Of a stretch of DNA of 64,000 bases, positions 36,138-45,356 are shown piece after piece (position 1 is the stretch's first letter; every line of letters begins with the position of its first letter). A program made the position numbers and the translations under genes. The notes beneath the pieces were generated by a model. The model saw only the letters and a list, made by a program, of their open reading frames with translations. It did no database searches and was not told the DNA's origin. The stretch is from Streptomyces sp. NBC_01276 (GTDB taxonomy: Bacteria; Actinomycetota; Actinomycetes; Streptomycetales; Streptomycetaceae), in assembly GCF_041435355.1 (NCBI RefSeq), contig NZ_CP108442.1, forward strand, positions 1,116,001-1,180,000, in the 5' to 3' direction.

Positions 36138-36534
36138 CGAGCACCGCCCGGAGCAGGGTCTGGTCGTCGTCGGCGAAGGAATCCCCGCCGGGGAACCGGG
36201 GCGCCCGCACCGAGACGGCCCCGTGCTGCGTCAGATCGGACAGCAGCACCTTCACCACCACCACCGGGAGCCGCAGCTGCCCGGCCACCTCGGCGACGGT
36301 CACCCCGGCCGCGCCCGCGCAGATCCGCAGCGCGAGGGTGTGCTCGGCGCCGAGCGGAACGCGCGGACGGACCCCGGTCGCGGTCACCAGCGACAGCAGG
36401 TCGAGGTGGACGGCCGCCCGGGTGCGCCCGCCGCTGGCGGTGTACGGGCGCATCACCCGGCCCGCCGAATCGTCCAGCCACGGCGTGTCGCGCGCCGCAC
36501 CGGATCCCCGTTCCCCCCGTGCCCAGACCCTCAT
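36115..36534 (-). CDS. cvnC: Conservon DUF742 protein (CvnC type)
   Basis: 139-aa DUF742: RPYTASGGRT, SLVTATG and the winged-helix-like ICAGAAGVTVAEVAGQLRLPVVVVKVLLSDLTQHGAV. It bridges CvnB and CvnD in the conservon complex. ATGA overlap with cvnB. Confidence 0.92.
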   Translation of the reverse strand: MRVWARGERGSGAARDTPWLDDSAGRVMRPYTASGGRTRAAVHLDLLSLVTATGVRPRVPLGAEHTLALRICAGAAGVTVAEVAGQLRLPVVVVKVLLSDLTQHGAVSVRAPRFPGGDSFADDDQTLLRAVLDGLRRRL

Positions 36535-36968
36535 CGCTCCGCGTCGACGGCGTGCGCGGGCCGGCGCGGCGGGGCCGCCAGGTACGGGCGGACGCTCTTG
36601 ACCAGCATCGCCATCTCGTAGCCGAGGACGCCCGCGTCCGCCTCCCGGTCCGCGAGCACCGCCAGGCAGGTCCCGGACCCGGCCGCCGAGACGAACACCA
36701 GTGCCGTGTCCAGCTCGACCACCACCTGCCGGACCTCGGCCCCGTCCCCGAACCGGGATCCGGCGCTGCGCCCCAGCGAGTACAGCCCGGAGGCCAGGGC
36801 GGCCATGTGGTCGGCGCTGTCCGGGTCCAGTCCGTGTACGCAGGTGACGAGCCCGTCCGCGGTGAGCAGGACCGCGCTGCGCGTGTACGGCACGCGTTGG
36901 ACCAGGCCGCCGAGCAGCCAGTCGAGGTCCGCGAGGCTGCCTGTCTTCGTCGCCGCTTCTCCGGCCAT
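36531..36968 (-). CDS. cvnB: Conservon roadblock/LC7 protein (CvnB type)
   Basis: 145-aa roadblock/LC7 domain (DLDWLLGGLVQRVPYTRSAVLLTADGL, ALASGLYSLGRSAGSRFGDGAEVRQVVVELD), the GAP-like or scaffold partner of CvnD. ATG at 36968 is preceded by AAGGAG; an upstream GTG/ATG would only add an unconserved tail. Confidence 0.92.
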   Translation of the reverse strand: MAGEAATKTGSLADLDWLLGGLVQRVPYTRSAVLLTADGLVTCVHGLDPDSADHMAALASGLYSLGRSAGSRFGDGAEVRQVVVELDTALVFVSAAGSGTCLAVLADREADAGVLGYEMAMLVKSVRPYLAAPPRRPAHAVDAER

Positions 36969-37015
36969 GGGGGTGTGCTCCTTGCTGGGGTGAGGGTCCG
37001 GGCCGGGGGCCCGGT

Positions 37016-38818
37016 TCATGCCTGCTGCTCCGACTGGGCGAGGCCGAAGCCGCGCTGGAAGGCCGCCATCAGGCCGGGGTCGTGCACGGGTTGCTCGGTT
37101 TCGGGTGCCCGGCGCGGGACGGGGGTCCCGCGCAGCTGGGGCGCGAGGTGGTGCTGGGCACGGCGCCGGGGCAGCGCCGGCCGCTCCGCCTCGGCGGGGG
37201 CGGGGGCGGCCGGCTGCGGCCGGGGTGCCGGTGCGGGCGACACGGCCGGGGCCGGTACGACCGCGTTCCCGGCCTCCGACGGCACCGCGGGCGACAGCCG
37301 TACGGGTACGGGTACCGGCGCGGGCTCCGCCGCTCCGGCCGGGGCGGGCGCGTCGGGGGTGACGGCCGCGCCGGGGGGCGGCGGTACGGAAGCGGGCACC
37401 GGCCCGCCCGCGGGGTGCTCCGGCACGGAGGGCGTCGCCTGCGCCCACCACCCGCCGGGCCCCCGCTCCGGCTCGGGATCCCCCTCCGGCTCGGGCCCCC
37501 GCTCCTGCCGGGAGCCCGGCACGCGCACGCGTACGGGTTCCAGCGGAGGCACCGCGCCGCCCTCGCCGGTCCCCCAGGAGGTGGCCCTCGACCCGTCCAG
37601 CGCGTCGGCACCGCTCGGCGCGTCCGCGCCCAGCAGCCCCTGGGGCAGCACCAGTACGGCGAGCACCCCGCCGTAGATGTTGGACTTCAGCTCGACGGCG
37701 ATGCCGTGGCGGCGGGCCAGCGCCGAGACCACGAACAGCCCGATCCGCCCGTCGGCCAGCAGGTGCCGCACGCTGACCTGGTCGGGGTCCCCCAGCAGGG
37801 CGTTCATGCGGTGCTGCTCCCCGGCGGGCATGCCCAGTCCGCGGTCCTCGACCTCGACCGCGATCCCGGCGGTGACCCGCTCCGCCCGCACCACGACGTC
37901 GGTGTCGGGGGCGGAGAACACCGTGGCGTTCTCGACGAGTTCGGCCAGCAGGTGCACCACGTCGGCGACGGCGTGTCCGCGCACCGTGCCGCCCGCCGGC
38001 GGCACCACCTTGACCCGCGTGTACTGCTCGACCTCGGCCACCGAGGAACGCAGCACCTCGCTCAGGTCGATCGGCCGGGTCCACTGGCGCCGCGAGGCGG
38101 CCCCGCCGAGCACGGCGAGGTTCTCGGCGTGCCGACGGATCCGGGTGGCGAGGTGGTCGACGTGGAAGAGCTCCCTGAGCAGGTCGGGGTCCTCGACCGT
38201 GTCCTCCAGCTCGTCGAGGAGGGAGATCTCGCGGTGCACGAGCGACTGAAGCCGGCGCGCGAGGTTGACGAAGACCTCCACCTTGCGGTCGCTGTCGCTC
38301 GGGGCGGCCGGGACGGCGAGCCGCACCAGGGTCGCGTGCGCCTGTTCGCGGGCGCCGCGCAGCTCCTGCGCGAGCAGCCAGAACTCGTCCACCCCGGCCG
38401 GATCGGCGGCCGGCGGCGGACCGTTCGGCCCCCCGCGCACGGGCCGTCCCGGACTCTCCCCCCGCTCCAGCCGCTCGGCGGCCGTCCGCAGCTCCTGGCG
38501 GCCCCGCACGCTGGAGCGGCGCAGGGCCTCGCAGCGGTCGCCCACGGCCTTGGCCGCCCGCTGCGCCCCGAGCAGGGCGCAGGCGAGGGCGCCGACGACG
38601 AGCAGGGCGCAGCCCGTGAGAACGGGCCACAGCCGGGCGTCGCGCTCCCCGGCGCCCCCGCCGAGCTGGAGGGTGAAGATGACCGCGGCGGTGCCGCTGA
38701 GCCCGGCGGCGAGCGTGGGCAGTACGGCGGCGCGCAGCAGCTGGGGGCGTATCTGCCGGCCGGGTCCGGTGACGGCGTGTCTCGACGGGGCGTGGCGGGC
38801 GGCGCGGAATCCGGACAT
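37016..38818 (-). CDS. cvnA: Conservon sensor with histidine-kinase-like ATPase (CvnA type)
   Basis: 600 aa: two N-terminal helices (about 32-52 and 65-85), a coiled region, a helical dimerisation segment (FVNLARRLQSLVHREISLLDELEDTVEDPDLLRELFHVDHLATRIRRHAENL in pieces) and a HATPase_c domain (LLAELVENATVFS, VEVEDRGLGMP, IGLFVVSALARRHGI), then a Pro/Ala-rich tail of about 190 residues. No classical phospho-His box, as in conservons. ATG at 38818 has AGGA upstream. First gene of cvnABCD-GAF; -10-like TAGCGT on the minus strand at 38891-38886. The 38849-39093 gap otherwise shows nothing. Confidence 0.9.
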   Translation of the reverse strand: MSGFRAARHAPSRHAVTGPGRQIRPQLLRAAVLPTLAAGLSGTAAVIFTLQLGGGAGERDARLWPVLTGCALLVVGALACALLGAQRAAKAVGDRCEALRRSSVRGRQELRTAAERLERGESPGRPVRGGPNGPPPAADPAGVDEFWLLAQELRGAREQAHATLVRLAVPAAPSDSDRKVEVFVNLARRLQSLVHREISLLDELEDTVEDPDLLRELFHVDHLATRIRRHAENLAVLGGAASRRQWTRPIDLSEVLRSSVAEVEQYTRVKVVPPAGGTVRGHAVADVVHLLAELVENATVFSAPDTDVVVRAERVTAGIAVEVEDRGLGMPAGEQHRMNALLGDPDQVSVRHLLADGRIGLFVVSALARRHGIAVELKSNIYGGVLAVLVLPQGLLGADAPSGADALDGSRATSWGTGEGGAVPPLEPVRVRVPGSRQERGPEPEGDPEPERGPGGWWAQATPSVPEHPAGGPVPASVPPPPGAAVTPDAPAPAGAAEPAPVPVPVRLSPAVPSEAGNAVVPAPAVSPAPAPRPQPAAPAPAEAERPALPRRRAQHHLAPQLRGTPVPRRAPETEQPVHDPGLMAAFQRGFGLAQSEQQA

Positions 38819-39093
38819 CGGCGTCCTCGGTACGTGGGGCCCGGCCACCGGCGGTCCCGGGCCCGGTATTGATCACCGGATACCCACGCTAGACCGCACG
38901 CTCCCGCCCCTGACGCCCGGTTGGGGAACTTCGGCGGGCTGCTTCCCGCTCCCGACGGAGCGCTCGTACGGGAGCCCGAATGCGCCGGGAGCGCGTACCC
39001 CGGCTCGGCCGGGGGGCGTACGCCGCCCGGCCCGCGCTCCCCACGAACCCGGGGGCACGGGCGTCCCACCGGGCCCCCGGGCCCCACCGTCCG

Positions 39094-40305
39094 TTACGAC
39101 CCCACGGCCTCCGGCTCGCCCTGTCCGGCCGGTGCCGGGGCGACGGGGGCCTCCGCGGGCCGCGCCCGTACGGGGGTGGCCGTCACCGGGGCCGGGGGCG
39201 CGGCCACGAAGGGGCGCCACCAGGCCTGGTCCGGGGCGTCGGCCGCACCCGGTTCGAAGGGCTGGCCCGGGATCGGCAGGGCGACGGCCGCCCCGGCCGC
39301 CTCCGCGGCGGCGACGGTCCCCTCGCCGGGCTCGTCCCACGGGTGCGGGGCCAGGTTGAAGGTGCCCCAGTGGATCGGCAGCATCGTCCCGTGCGGGAGT
39401 CCGCCCTGGAGGTCGAGGTGGGCCCGGATCCCCTCCGCGGGGGTCATGTGGATGTCCGGCCAGTACTCGGAGTAGGCGCCGATCTGGATCATCGTCGCGT
39501 CGAAGGGGCCGTGCGCGGCGCCGATCTCCCCGAAACCGGGGAAGTAGCCGGTGTCCCCGCTGTGGAAGATCCGGTGTTCCCCGCCCGTCACGACCCAGGA
39601 AGCCCAGAGGGTGAACTGCTGGTTGCGCAGCCCGCGACCGCAGAAGTGGCGGGCCGGGGTGGCCGTGAGGGAGAGCCCGGCGACCTCGGTCGTCTCGTTC
39701 CAGTCGAGCTCGCGCAGCCGGTCCGGTGCCACGCCCCAGCGCTCCAGGTGCGCGCCGACGCCGAGCGGGACGGCGAAGACGGTGTCCGTGCCGGCCAGTG
39801 CCTTGATGGTGGGCAGGTCGAGGTGGTCGTAGTGGTCGTGGGAGATCACCACGACGTCGACCTCGCCGAGGGAGGCCAGCGGCACGGGGACCGGGTGCAG
39901 CCGCTTGGGTCCGGCGAAGGGGAAGGGGGAGCAGCGCTCGCCCCAGACCGGGTCGAAGAGCACCCTGCGCCCGTCGATCTCGGCGAGCACGCTGGAATGC
40001 CCCATCCAGGTCAGGCGCAGCCCGCTGACCGGCGGTTTCGCCAGCTCGGCGAGGGTGGTGGGGTACACCGGGACGGGGGCGCCCGGGTTGCGCCGTACCC
40101 GCTGCTCCTTGTGGAAGTAGATCTTGGCGAACTCGACCATCGACCCGGAGGGCCTGGTCCGTGCGCCCACGGGGTTCTGGAAGACGCCGTCGGCGAAGTT
40201 CGGCGAGCGCAGGATCCGCTCCAGCCGTGCGCCGGAGGGGTCCGCGCCGAAGGCTTCGGGCCGCAGGGCGCGCAGCCGGGGACGCAGGGGAAGGGAGCCG
40301 GTCAA
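39094..40305 (-). CDS. MBL-fold metal-dependent hydrolase, NAPE-PLD-like
   Basis: 403 aa. Zinc motif SHDHYDHLD plus later ligands (HFCGRGLRN, FHSGDTGYFPGF, PIHWGTFNLAPHPW), which place it in the NAPE-PLD/RomA-like group acting on phospholipid-type esters. Ala/Pro-rich tail. TTG at 40305 chosen for AGGAGG four bases upstream; no other start has a comparable SD. Confidence 0.88.
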   Translation of the reverse strand: MTGSLPLRPRLRALRPEAFGADPSGARLERILRSPNFADGVFQNPVGARTRPSGSMVEFAKIYFHKEQRVRRNPGAPVPVYPTTLAELAKPPVSGLRLTWMGHSSVLAEIDGRRVLFDPVWGERCSPFPFAGPKRLHPVPVPLASLGEVDVVVISHDHYDHLDLPTIKALAGTDTVFAVPLGVGAHLERWGVAPDRLRELDWNETTEVAGLSLTATPARHFCGRGLRNQQFTLWASWVVTGGEHRIFHSGDTGYFPGFGEIGAAHGPFDATMIQIGAYSEYWPDIHMTPAEGIRAHLDLQGGLPHGTMLPIHWGTFNLAPHPWDEPGEGTVAAAEAAGAAVALPIPGQPFEPGAADAPDQAWWRPFVAAPPAPVTATPVRARPAEAPVAPAPAGQGEPEAVGS

Positions 40306-40446
40306 GGCGCCTCCTGGGAAAGGTGCAGGACGGTGGGACGGTCGTACGACTACGACCATCCCAACGCGCACCGGCCCCCGAGGATTCCGCGTACGGCCCG
40401 CGTGTCGGCCGGATCTCCCGGCCGGCCTCCCCCCGGCGCCCGCGCG

Positions 40447-40494
40447 GGCCTCCGGCGCCGGTCTCCCGTGCCGGCCTCCGGCGCCGGTCTCCCG
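40447..40494. repeat. 22-bp perfect direct repeat
   Basis: Two identical 22-bp copies (40447-40468 and 40473-40494, both starting ggcctccgg and ending gtctcccg) with 4 bases between, in the 261-base gap 40306-40566. The rest of this gap is very GC-rich with no coding signal. Confidence 0.75.
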
Positions 40495-40566
40495 GCGGGC
40501 GCCCCGGGCGGCCCTTCCCCGGCGGGGGAGCCCGCCGGGCCCCGTCGGTCAAAGCGGCGACCGGCC

Positions 40567-41352
40567 CTAGAGCGGCAGCAGGTCCGGCCGCTTGGCCTCG
40601 ACGTGGTCGCCGGAGGACTCCCCGCGCAGCCGGCGGCCGATCCAGGGCACGAGGTGCTCGCGCGCCCACTGGATGTTGTCCCGGGTGACGTCCACCGACC
40701 CGCGCGGCGGGGTGGGCGGCCACGGCTGGTCCGGGTCGGCGGGGATCTCGTAGCCGAGGACCTGTGCGGCGCGGAGCGCGACACGGGTGTGGCCCTCGGG
40801 CGAGAGGTGCAGCCGGTCGCCGTCCCAGGCCCGGCGGTCCTGCACCGACTTCAGCGACCAGAGGTCGAGGACCGGGCAGTCGTAGCGGTCGGCGATGGCG
40901 CGTACGTGCGCGCTGTACGTCGCGACCTTGCCCCGCAGGTGCTTGAGGACGGGGACGCCCCGGGTGTCGAAGCCGGTGGTGATCATGACGAGGCCGACGG
41001 CCCCGGTGAGGTCGGCCACCGCCGCCTCGAACCGCTCCGCCACGTCGTCCGGGTCACTGCCCGGCCGGATGATGTCGTTGCCGCCCGCGCAGAAGGTGAC
41101 CAGGTCCGGAGCGAGGTCCTTGGCTCTGGGCACCTGTTCGGCCACGATCTGGTCGAGGAGCTTGCCCCGCACCGCGAGGTTCGCGTACCGGAAGTCGTGC
41201 TCGTCGCGCTGATCGGCCAACAGGACGGCGAGCCGGTCCGCCCAGCCGAGATACGAATCCCCGGGTCCCGGGTCCCCCACGCCTTCGGTGAAGCTGTCCC
41301 CGATCGCCGCGTACGAGCCGATGGTCTTGAGTGTCGTCTTCGTCGCTGCCAC
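40567..41352 (-). CDS. SGNH/GDSL-family hydrolase
   Basis: 261-aa esterase/lipase-like protein with block I AIGDSFTEGVGDP (catalytic Ser), block III CAGGNDI and block V DGDRLHLSPEGHTRVA (Asp-xx-His). No signal peptide, so intracellular. GTG start with AAGGA upstream. Its promoter lies in the A/T-rich stretch 41400-41450 (minus-strand TATAGA at 41423-41418). Confidence 0.9.
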   Translation of the reverse strand: MAATKTTLKTIGSYAAIGDSFTEGVGDPGPGDSYLGWADRLAVLLADQRDEHDFRYANLAVRGKLLDQIVAEQVPRAKDLAPDLVTFCAGGNDIIRPGSDPDDVAERFEAAVADLTGAVGLVMITTGFDTRGVPVLKHLRGKVATYSAHVRAIADRYDCPVLDLWSLKSVQDRRAWDGDRLHLSPEGHTRVALRAAQVLGYEIPADPDQPWPPTPPRGSVDVTRDNIQWAREHLVPWIGRRLRGESSGDHVEAKRPDLLPL

Positions 41353-41417
41353 GGGACGACATCCTTCACCCCCGTCACCAACCTACGCCAACGTAATGAG
41401 GGGTTGACGGACCGTGA

Positions 41418-41445
41418 TCTATACCACGCGGGGGATAAGGAATAA
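41418..41445 (-). promoter_or_regulatory. Predicted promoter of the SGNH hydrolase
   Basis: On the minus strand TTATTC, a 16-base spacer and TATAGA, in a rare A/T-rich patch about 65-95 bases before the GTG. Confidence 0.45.
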
Positions 41446-41450
41446 GTACA

Positions 41451-41487
41451 CGTGGGGCCGGGACCCCCCTCAGGTCCCGGCCCCACG
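41451..41487 (-). terminator. Terminator of the M23 peptidase gene
   Basis: 14-bp perfect stem (41451-41464 with 41474-41487) and 9-base loop, about 30 bases after the M23 stop on the minus strand. Confidence 0.8.
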
Positions 41488-41515
41488 CGCGTCCGTGCCG
41501 CTGCCGCGGCTCCCG

Positions 41516-42535
41516 TCAGACGTTCACGCCCTTGGAGCGGAGGTAGGCCAGCGGGTCGATGTCCGAGCCGTAGGACGGGCCGGTGCGGATCTCGAAGTGG
41601 AGGTGCGGGCCGGTCACGTTGCCGGTGGCGCCGGAGAGGCCGATGCGCTGTCCGGCGGTGACGCTCTGGCCCACCGAGACGGACAGCTGGGAGAGGTGGC
41701 CGTACTGGGAGTACTTGCCGTCGGCGTGGCGGATGACCACCTCGTTGCCGTACGCACCTCCCCAACCTGCGGAAACCACGGTGCCCGCGCCCACCGCCCT
41801 GACGGTGGTGCCGGTGCTCGCGACGAAGTCGACGCCGGTGTGGTAGCCGGAGGACCACATGGTGCCGCTCTGGTGGTACGGCGTGGAGGTGCCGCCGTCG
41901 ACCGGGGCGACGAAACCGGAGCCGTTCGCGGGGGCCGCGGAACCGGCCGCGGCCGCGGGCGCGGAAGGCGCCGGGCTCTGGGCGGGGGTCTTGGCCGCCG
42001 GTCCGCGCGAGGTGCCGGACCGCGGTGCGGGGGTCGCGTCGGCGGTGTCCCCGCCGGTCGCGCCGGCGGCGGAGGGGGCCTCGTCGGCCGCCTGAGTCCC
42101 GCTGGAGGATTCCTCGGCCGCGGCCTCAGGAGCCTTCGGCGCGGGGGTCCCGGCGTGGCCGTCCAGGGTCAGCTTGAGGCCCGGGTGGATGAGGGAGGGG
42201 TTCGCGCCGACGGCCTCGCGGTTGTCCGCGTAGAGCCGCTCCCAGCCGCCCTGGAGGTGACGCTCGGCGGCGATCTTCGACAGGTAGTCGCCCGGCACGA
42301 CGGTGTAGACGGCCGGGGCGGCGGAGGGGGCGGAGACCGGAGCGGAGGCCGGAGCGGAGACGGGGGCCCGGAGGGCCTGGGGCACCTGCGCGGGCGTCGC
42401 GGCCGGGGTGGCGGCGTGGGCACCGGCGGCGACCGTCAGCGGCAGCGCGAGGGCGGCGCCACCGGTGCCGGCCACGGCGAGACCGCGGGATATGGAACGG
42501 GACTTCGGACGGCGGTGCTTACCCTTTGCGGGCAT
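41516..42535 (-). CDS. Secreted LysM-M23 cell-wall endopeptidase
   Basis: 339 aa. Basic N-terminus and signal peptide (about 1-42, ending AHAA), one LysM domain (about 78-128, YTVVPGDYLSKIAAERHL), a Pro/Ala-rich linker, and an M23 LytM domain with zinc ligands in YHTGVDF and GPHLHFE. It cuts peptidoglycan cross-bridges during growth or germination. ATG at 42535 is preceded by AGAGGA. The 5' leader is a c-di-AMP riboswitch, so expression should fall when c-di-AMP is high. Confidence 0.94.
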   Translation of the reverse strand: MPAKGKHRRPKSRSISRGLAVAGTGGAALALPLTVAAGAHAATPAATPAQVPQALRAPVSAPASAPVSAPSAAPAVYTVVPGDYLSKIAAERHLQGGWERLYADNREAVGANPSLIHPGLKLTLDGHAGTPAPKAPEAAAEESSSGTQAADEAPSAAGATGGDTADATPAPRSGTSRGPAAKTPAQSPAPSAPAAAAGSAAPANGSGFVAPVDGGTSTPYHQSGTMWSSGYHTGVDFVASTGTTVRAVGAGTVVSAGWGGAYGNEVVIRHADGKYSQYGHLSQLSVSVGQSVTAGQRIGLSGATGNVTGPHLHFEIRTGPSYGSDIDPLAYLRSKGVNV

Positions 42536-42549
42536 GGCGAATTCCTCTC

Positions 42550-42712
42550 CGGCGCCTGCGAGGTGAGCTGTCGGGTTCGGACTGGAGATGTCCGGCCGCA
42601 CCCGTGGAACACGCGTACGACTTCACCCCGAGCTGCCCGGAAGTGATCCGGAACGGCGACTTACCTGGTTCCCCCGCTCCTGCCGCGCGCGTCGATGGTC
42701 GGGTGCGGTTCC
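42550..42712 (-). ncRNA. ydaO/yuaA cyclic-di-AMP riboswitch
   Basis: On the minus strand the conserved blocks appear in order: GCGGGGGAACC with AGGTAAGTCGCCG (about 42685-42655), CTCGGGGTGAAGTCG, and the 3' block TCCGAACCCGACAGCTCACC then TCGCAGGCG, about 15 bases before the start of the M23 gene. This is the ydaO pattern known in front of actinobacterial cell-wall hydrolase genes. A promoter with TTGTTG, 18-base spacer and TACCTT lies just upstream (about 42780-42750). The remaining part of the 42536-43020 gap holds the phosphatase promoter region (TATGAT at 42919-42924). Confidence 0.88.
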
Positions 42713-43020
42713 CGGGCGGCGGCAGGATGAGGCGGTCCACCCGGATCGATCGCGAAGGTAATCCAGCGGGAGTGCGCACAACAAGCCGTGAATTCCCTGA
42801 CGGAATAGCAGGCATGAAGGATCAACGGAATTCCCGTCACCCTCCGTCCATTCCCGTGCGACAACAGCCGCCCTGGCAAGGGAATTCGGATTTCGCGATC
42901 AGGCACGGACGGTCACCGTATGATCTGGCTCACGGGGCCTGGCGCGATCTCGCCTCCACGTATGGCAAGTTGTTCCCAACCAGAGCAATTCGGACACGCA
43001 GGACACGCGGAGGAACGCAC

Positions 43021-43842
43021 GTGACCCAGCAGATACCCCAGCCCCCGCCGAGCGGCCCGGAGCCGGAGCCCGCCCTCTCCGGGGTGCGCAATTTCCGTGA
43101 CGTGGGCGGCCTGTCGACCGCCGACGGACGGAGGGTCAGGCCGGGACGACTGTTCCGAAGCGGACATCTCGCACATGCGACCGAAACCGATACGGAATTC
43201 CTCGAATCGCTCGGACTCCACACCGTCTTCGACTTCCGCAACGGAGCCGACCAGGCCCTGGAGGGCCCGGACGTCGAGCTGGCGGGCGTGCGCAACGTGA
43301 ACATCCCGCTGTCGGATCCAGCCGACGGACGGGAGTTCTGGAAGATGGTCCGCGACGGGGACCTCGCCCGGCTCCGCACCGTCCTGGGCGACGGCAAGGC
43401 GGCCACCCGCATGAGGGACTCGTACCGGACGATCATCCGCACCCGCACCGCCGAGCACAGCCGGGTGGTGCACGCGCTCGCCGAGGACAGCGTCCCGGCG
43501 CTGATGCACTGCGCCGCGGGCAAGGACCGCGCGGGACTGTCGATCGCCGTCACCCTGCTCGCCCTGGGCGTCGGGCGCGAGGCGATCGTGGCCGACTACC
43601 TGGAGTCCAACGCCCCGCACAACCGCTACCGCGTCCGGCGCGGCAGCGACGCGCCCGAGGCCCGCTCCCCCGAGGTCATGGAGCTGCTGGCCCCGCTCTT
43701 CGAAGCGCGCGCCGAGTACCTGCTCGCGGCGTTCGACACCATCGACGGCCAGTGGGGCGGGGTGGAGGCCTACCTCGCCGAGGGACTCGGCCTCGCGCCC
43801 GCCACGCTGGACCGGCTGCGCGACCGGCTCCTCGTCGGCTGA
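43021..43842 (+). CDS. Tyrosine/phosphoinositide-type protein phosphatase
   Basis: 273-aa dual-specificity-like phosphatase (Y_phosphatase3 family). Signature VRNFRDVGG near the N-terminus, P-loop HC164AAGKDRAG with catalytic Cys and Arg, and IVADYLESN after it. No signal peptide. GTG start with GGAGG about 8 bases upstream; long in-frame upstream extension has no conservation. Confidence 0.93.
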   Translation: MTQQIPQPPPSGPEPEPALSGVRNFRDVGGLSTADGRRVRPGRLFRSGHLAHATETDTEFLESLGLHTVFDFRNGADQALEGPDVELAGVRNVNIPLSDPADGREFWKMVRDGDLARLRTVLGDGKAATRMRDSYRTIIRTRTAEHSRVVHALAEDSVPALMHCAAGKDRAGLSIAVTLLALGVGREAIVADYLESNAPHNRYRVRRGSDAPEARSPEVMELLAPLFEARAEYLLAAFDTIDGQWGGVEAYLAEGLGLAPATLDRLRDRLLVG

Positions 43843-43895
43843 GGCCCGGCTGAGGCCCGGCGGGGGCCGCGGCGGGGGCGCACGGGGGCGGGGGG

Positions 43896-43923
43896 CGTAC
43901 GGGCCGCGCGGGGGGCCCGTACG
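43896..43923. terminator. Hairpin between phosphatase and hpnO
   Basis: 10-bp stem (43896-43905 with 43914-43923) within the 110-base convergent gap. Confidence 0.55.
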
Positions 43924-43952
43924 GGGTCCCCGCACGGCCCCCCGCCGCGCCC

Positions 43953-45356
43953 TCAGCGGTTGCCGACCGCCTGCTTGACCAGGGTCCTGCCGAAGTCCCA
44001 CATCAGGCCGCCCCCGCCGTGCGCTTCGTCCATGACCTCACGGAACGCCCCGACGAACCGGTCCACGTCCCCTTCGTCCACGATCAGCGGCGGGATGAGC
44101 TTGATGACCTCCAGGTGGTCGCCGGAGACCTGGGTCAGGATCCGGTGCCGGTTCAGCAGGGGCACCACCACCATCTGCGCGAACAGGCCCTTGCGGGCCG
44201 CCTGGAGCACGGCCCAGCGGCTGCGCAGCCCCAGGGAGGACGGCCGGCCGAACTCGATGCCGATCATCAGGCCGCGCCCCCGCACCTCGTGCAGCAGCTC
44301 GTACTCGTCCACCAGCGCCGCGAGCCGCCCGCGCAGCAGGTCGCCCATGGCGCGGGCGTTGGCCACCACCTGCTCGTCCTCCATCACCGCGAGGACCGCC
44401 AGCCCGGCCGCCATCGCCTGCGCGTTGGAGCCGAAGCTGGCGGAGTGCACCAGCACCCGGTCCATGGAGGAGTAGACCTTCTGGAAGATCCAGTCCTTGC
44501 CGAGGGTCGCCCCGACGGGGACGTAGCCGCCGGAGAGGGCCTTGGCCACGCACACCAGGTCCGGTTCCACGCCCGGCTCGTGCTGGTACGCGTAGAAATC
44601 GCCCGTCCGGCCGAGCCCGGTCTGGACCTCGTCCGCGATGAGCAGCGCCTTGTGGCGGTGCAGCAGTTCCTGCGCGGCGCGCAGGTACCCGGGCGGGGCC
44701 GCGAGCACGCCCTTGCCCTGGACCGGCTCGACGATCAGGGCGGCGACGTCCCCGCGCCGGAGCTCCGCCTCCAGGGCGTCCAGGTCCCCCATCGCGATCT
44801 TCGTATCGGGCAGCAGCGGCGCGAAACCGTCGCGGAAGCCGCCCTCCCCGTTGACCGACAGCGAGCCCGTGGTGAGCCCGTGGAAGGCGTGGTCGCAGTA
44901 GAGGATCCTGGGCCGGCCGGTGGCGTAGCGGGCGAACTTCAGGGCGGTCTCGACGGCCTCGGTGCCGCTGTTCCCGAAGAAGACCCGGTCCAGGTGGGGG
45001 CTGTGCCCGAGGAGCTTCTCGGCCAGCAGTCCGGGCAGCGGCTGGCAGTCGAAGCGGGTCAGGTCGGCGAGCTGGGCGTCCAGCACGTCGTGCAGGGCCC
45101 GGCGCACGACGGGGTGGTGCCGGCCCAGGCCCATCACGCCGAACCCGGCCAGCATGTCGAGGTAGTCGTTGCCCTCGTCGTCCCAGAAGTGGGCGCCCTC
45201 GGCCCGTACGTAGACCTTGTCGAAGCCGATGGTGCGCAGCATCCGGGGCAGCTGGTGGTTGAGGTGGCGGGTGTGCAGCTCGTACCGCTCCCCGCCGCGC
45301 TCGGCCAGCAGCGCGGCGAGGTCGAAGCCCCCGCCCCCTCCGGGCGCGGACGTCAT
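43953..45356 (-). CDS. hpnO: Hopanoid aminotransferase (HpnO)
   Basis: 467-aa class III PLP aminotransferase. Motifs: FGNSGTEAVETALKFARYATGR, LIADEVQTGLGRTG, Schiff-base K272 (CVAKALSGGYVPVGA) and SASFGSNAQAMAAGLAVL. In hopanoid clusters this enzyme aminates the C5 side chain to give aminobacteriohopanetriol. ATGA overlap with hpnH. Last gene of the hopanoid operon. In the S. coelicolor cluster, as I recall it, ispG and dxs homologues stand between these two genes; they are absent here. Confidence 0.92.
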   Translation of the reverse strand: MTSAPGGGGGFDLAALLAERGGERYELHTRHLNHQLPRMLRTIGFDKVYVRAEGAHFWDDEGNDYLDMLAGFGVMGLGRHHPVVRRALHDVLDAQLADLTRFDCQPLPGLLAEKLLGHSPHLDRVFFGNSGTEAVETALKFARYATGRPRILYCDHAFHGLTTGSLSVNGEGGFRDGFAPLLPDTKIAMGDLDALEAELRRGDVAALIVEPVQGKGVLAAPPGYLRAAQELLHRHKALLIADEVQTGLGRTGDFYAYQHEPGVEPDLVCVAKALSGGYVPVGATLGKDWIFQKVYSSMDRVLVHSASFGSNAQAMAAGLAVLAVMEDEQVVANARAMGDLLRGRLAALVDEYELLHEVRGRGLMIGIEFGRPSSLGLRSRWAVLQAARKGLFAQMVVVPLLNRHRILTQVSGDHLEVIKLIPPLIVDEGDVDRFVGAFREVMDEAHGGGGLMWDFGRTLVKQAVGNR

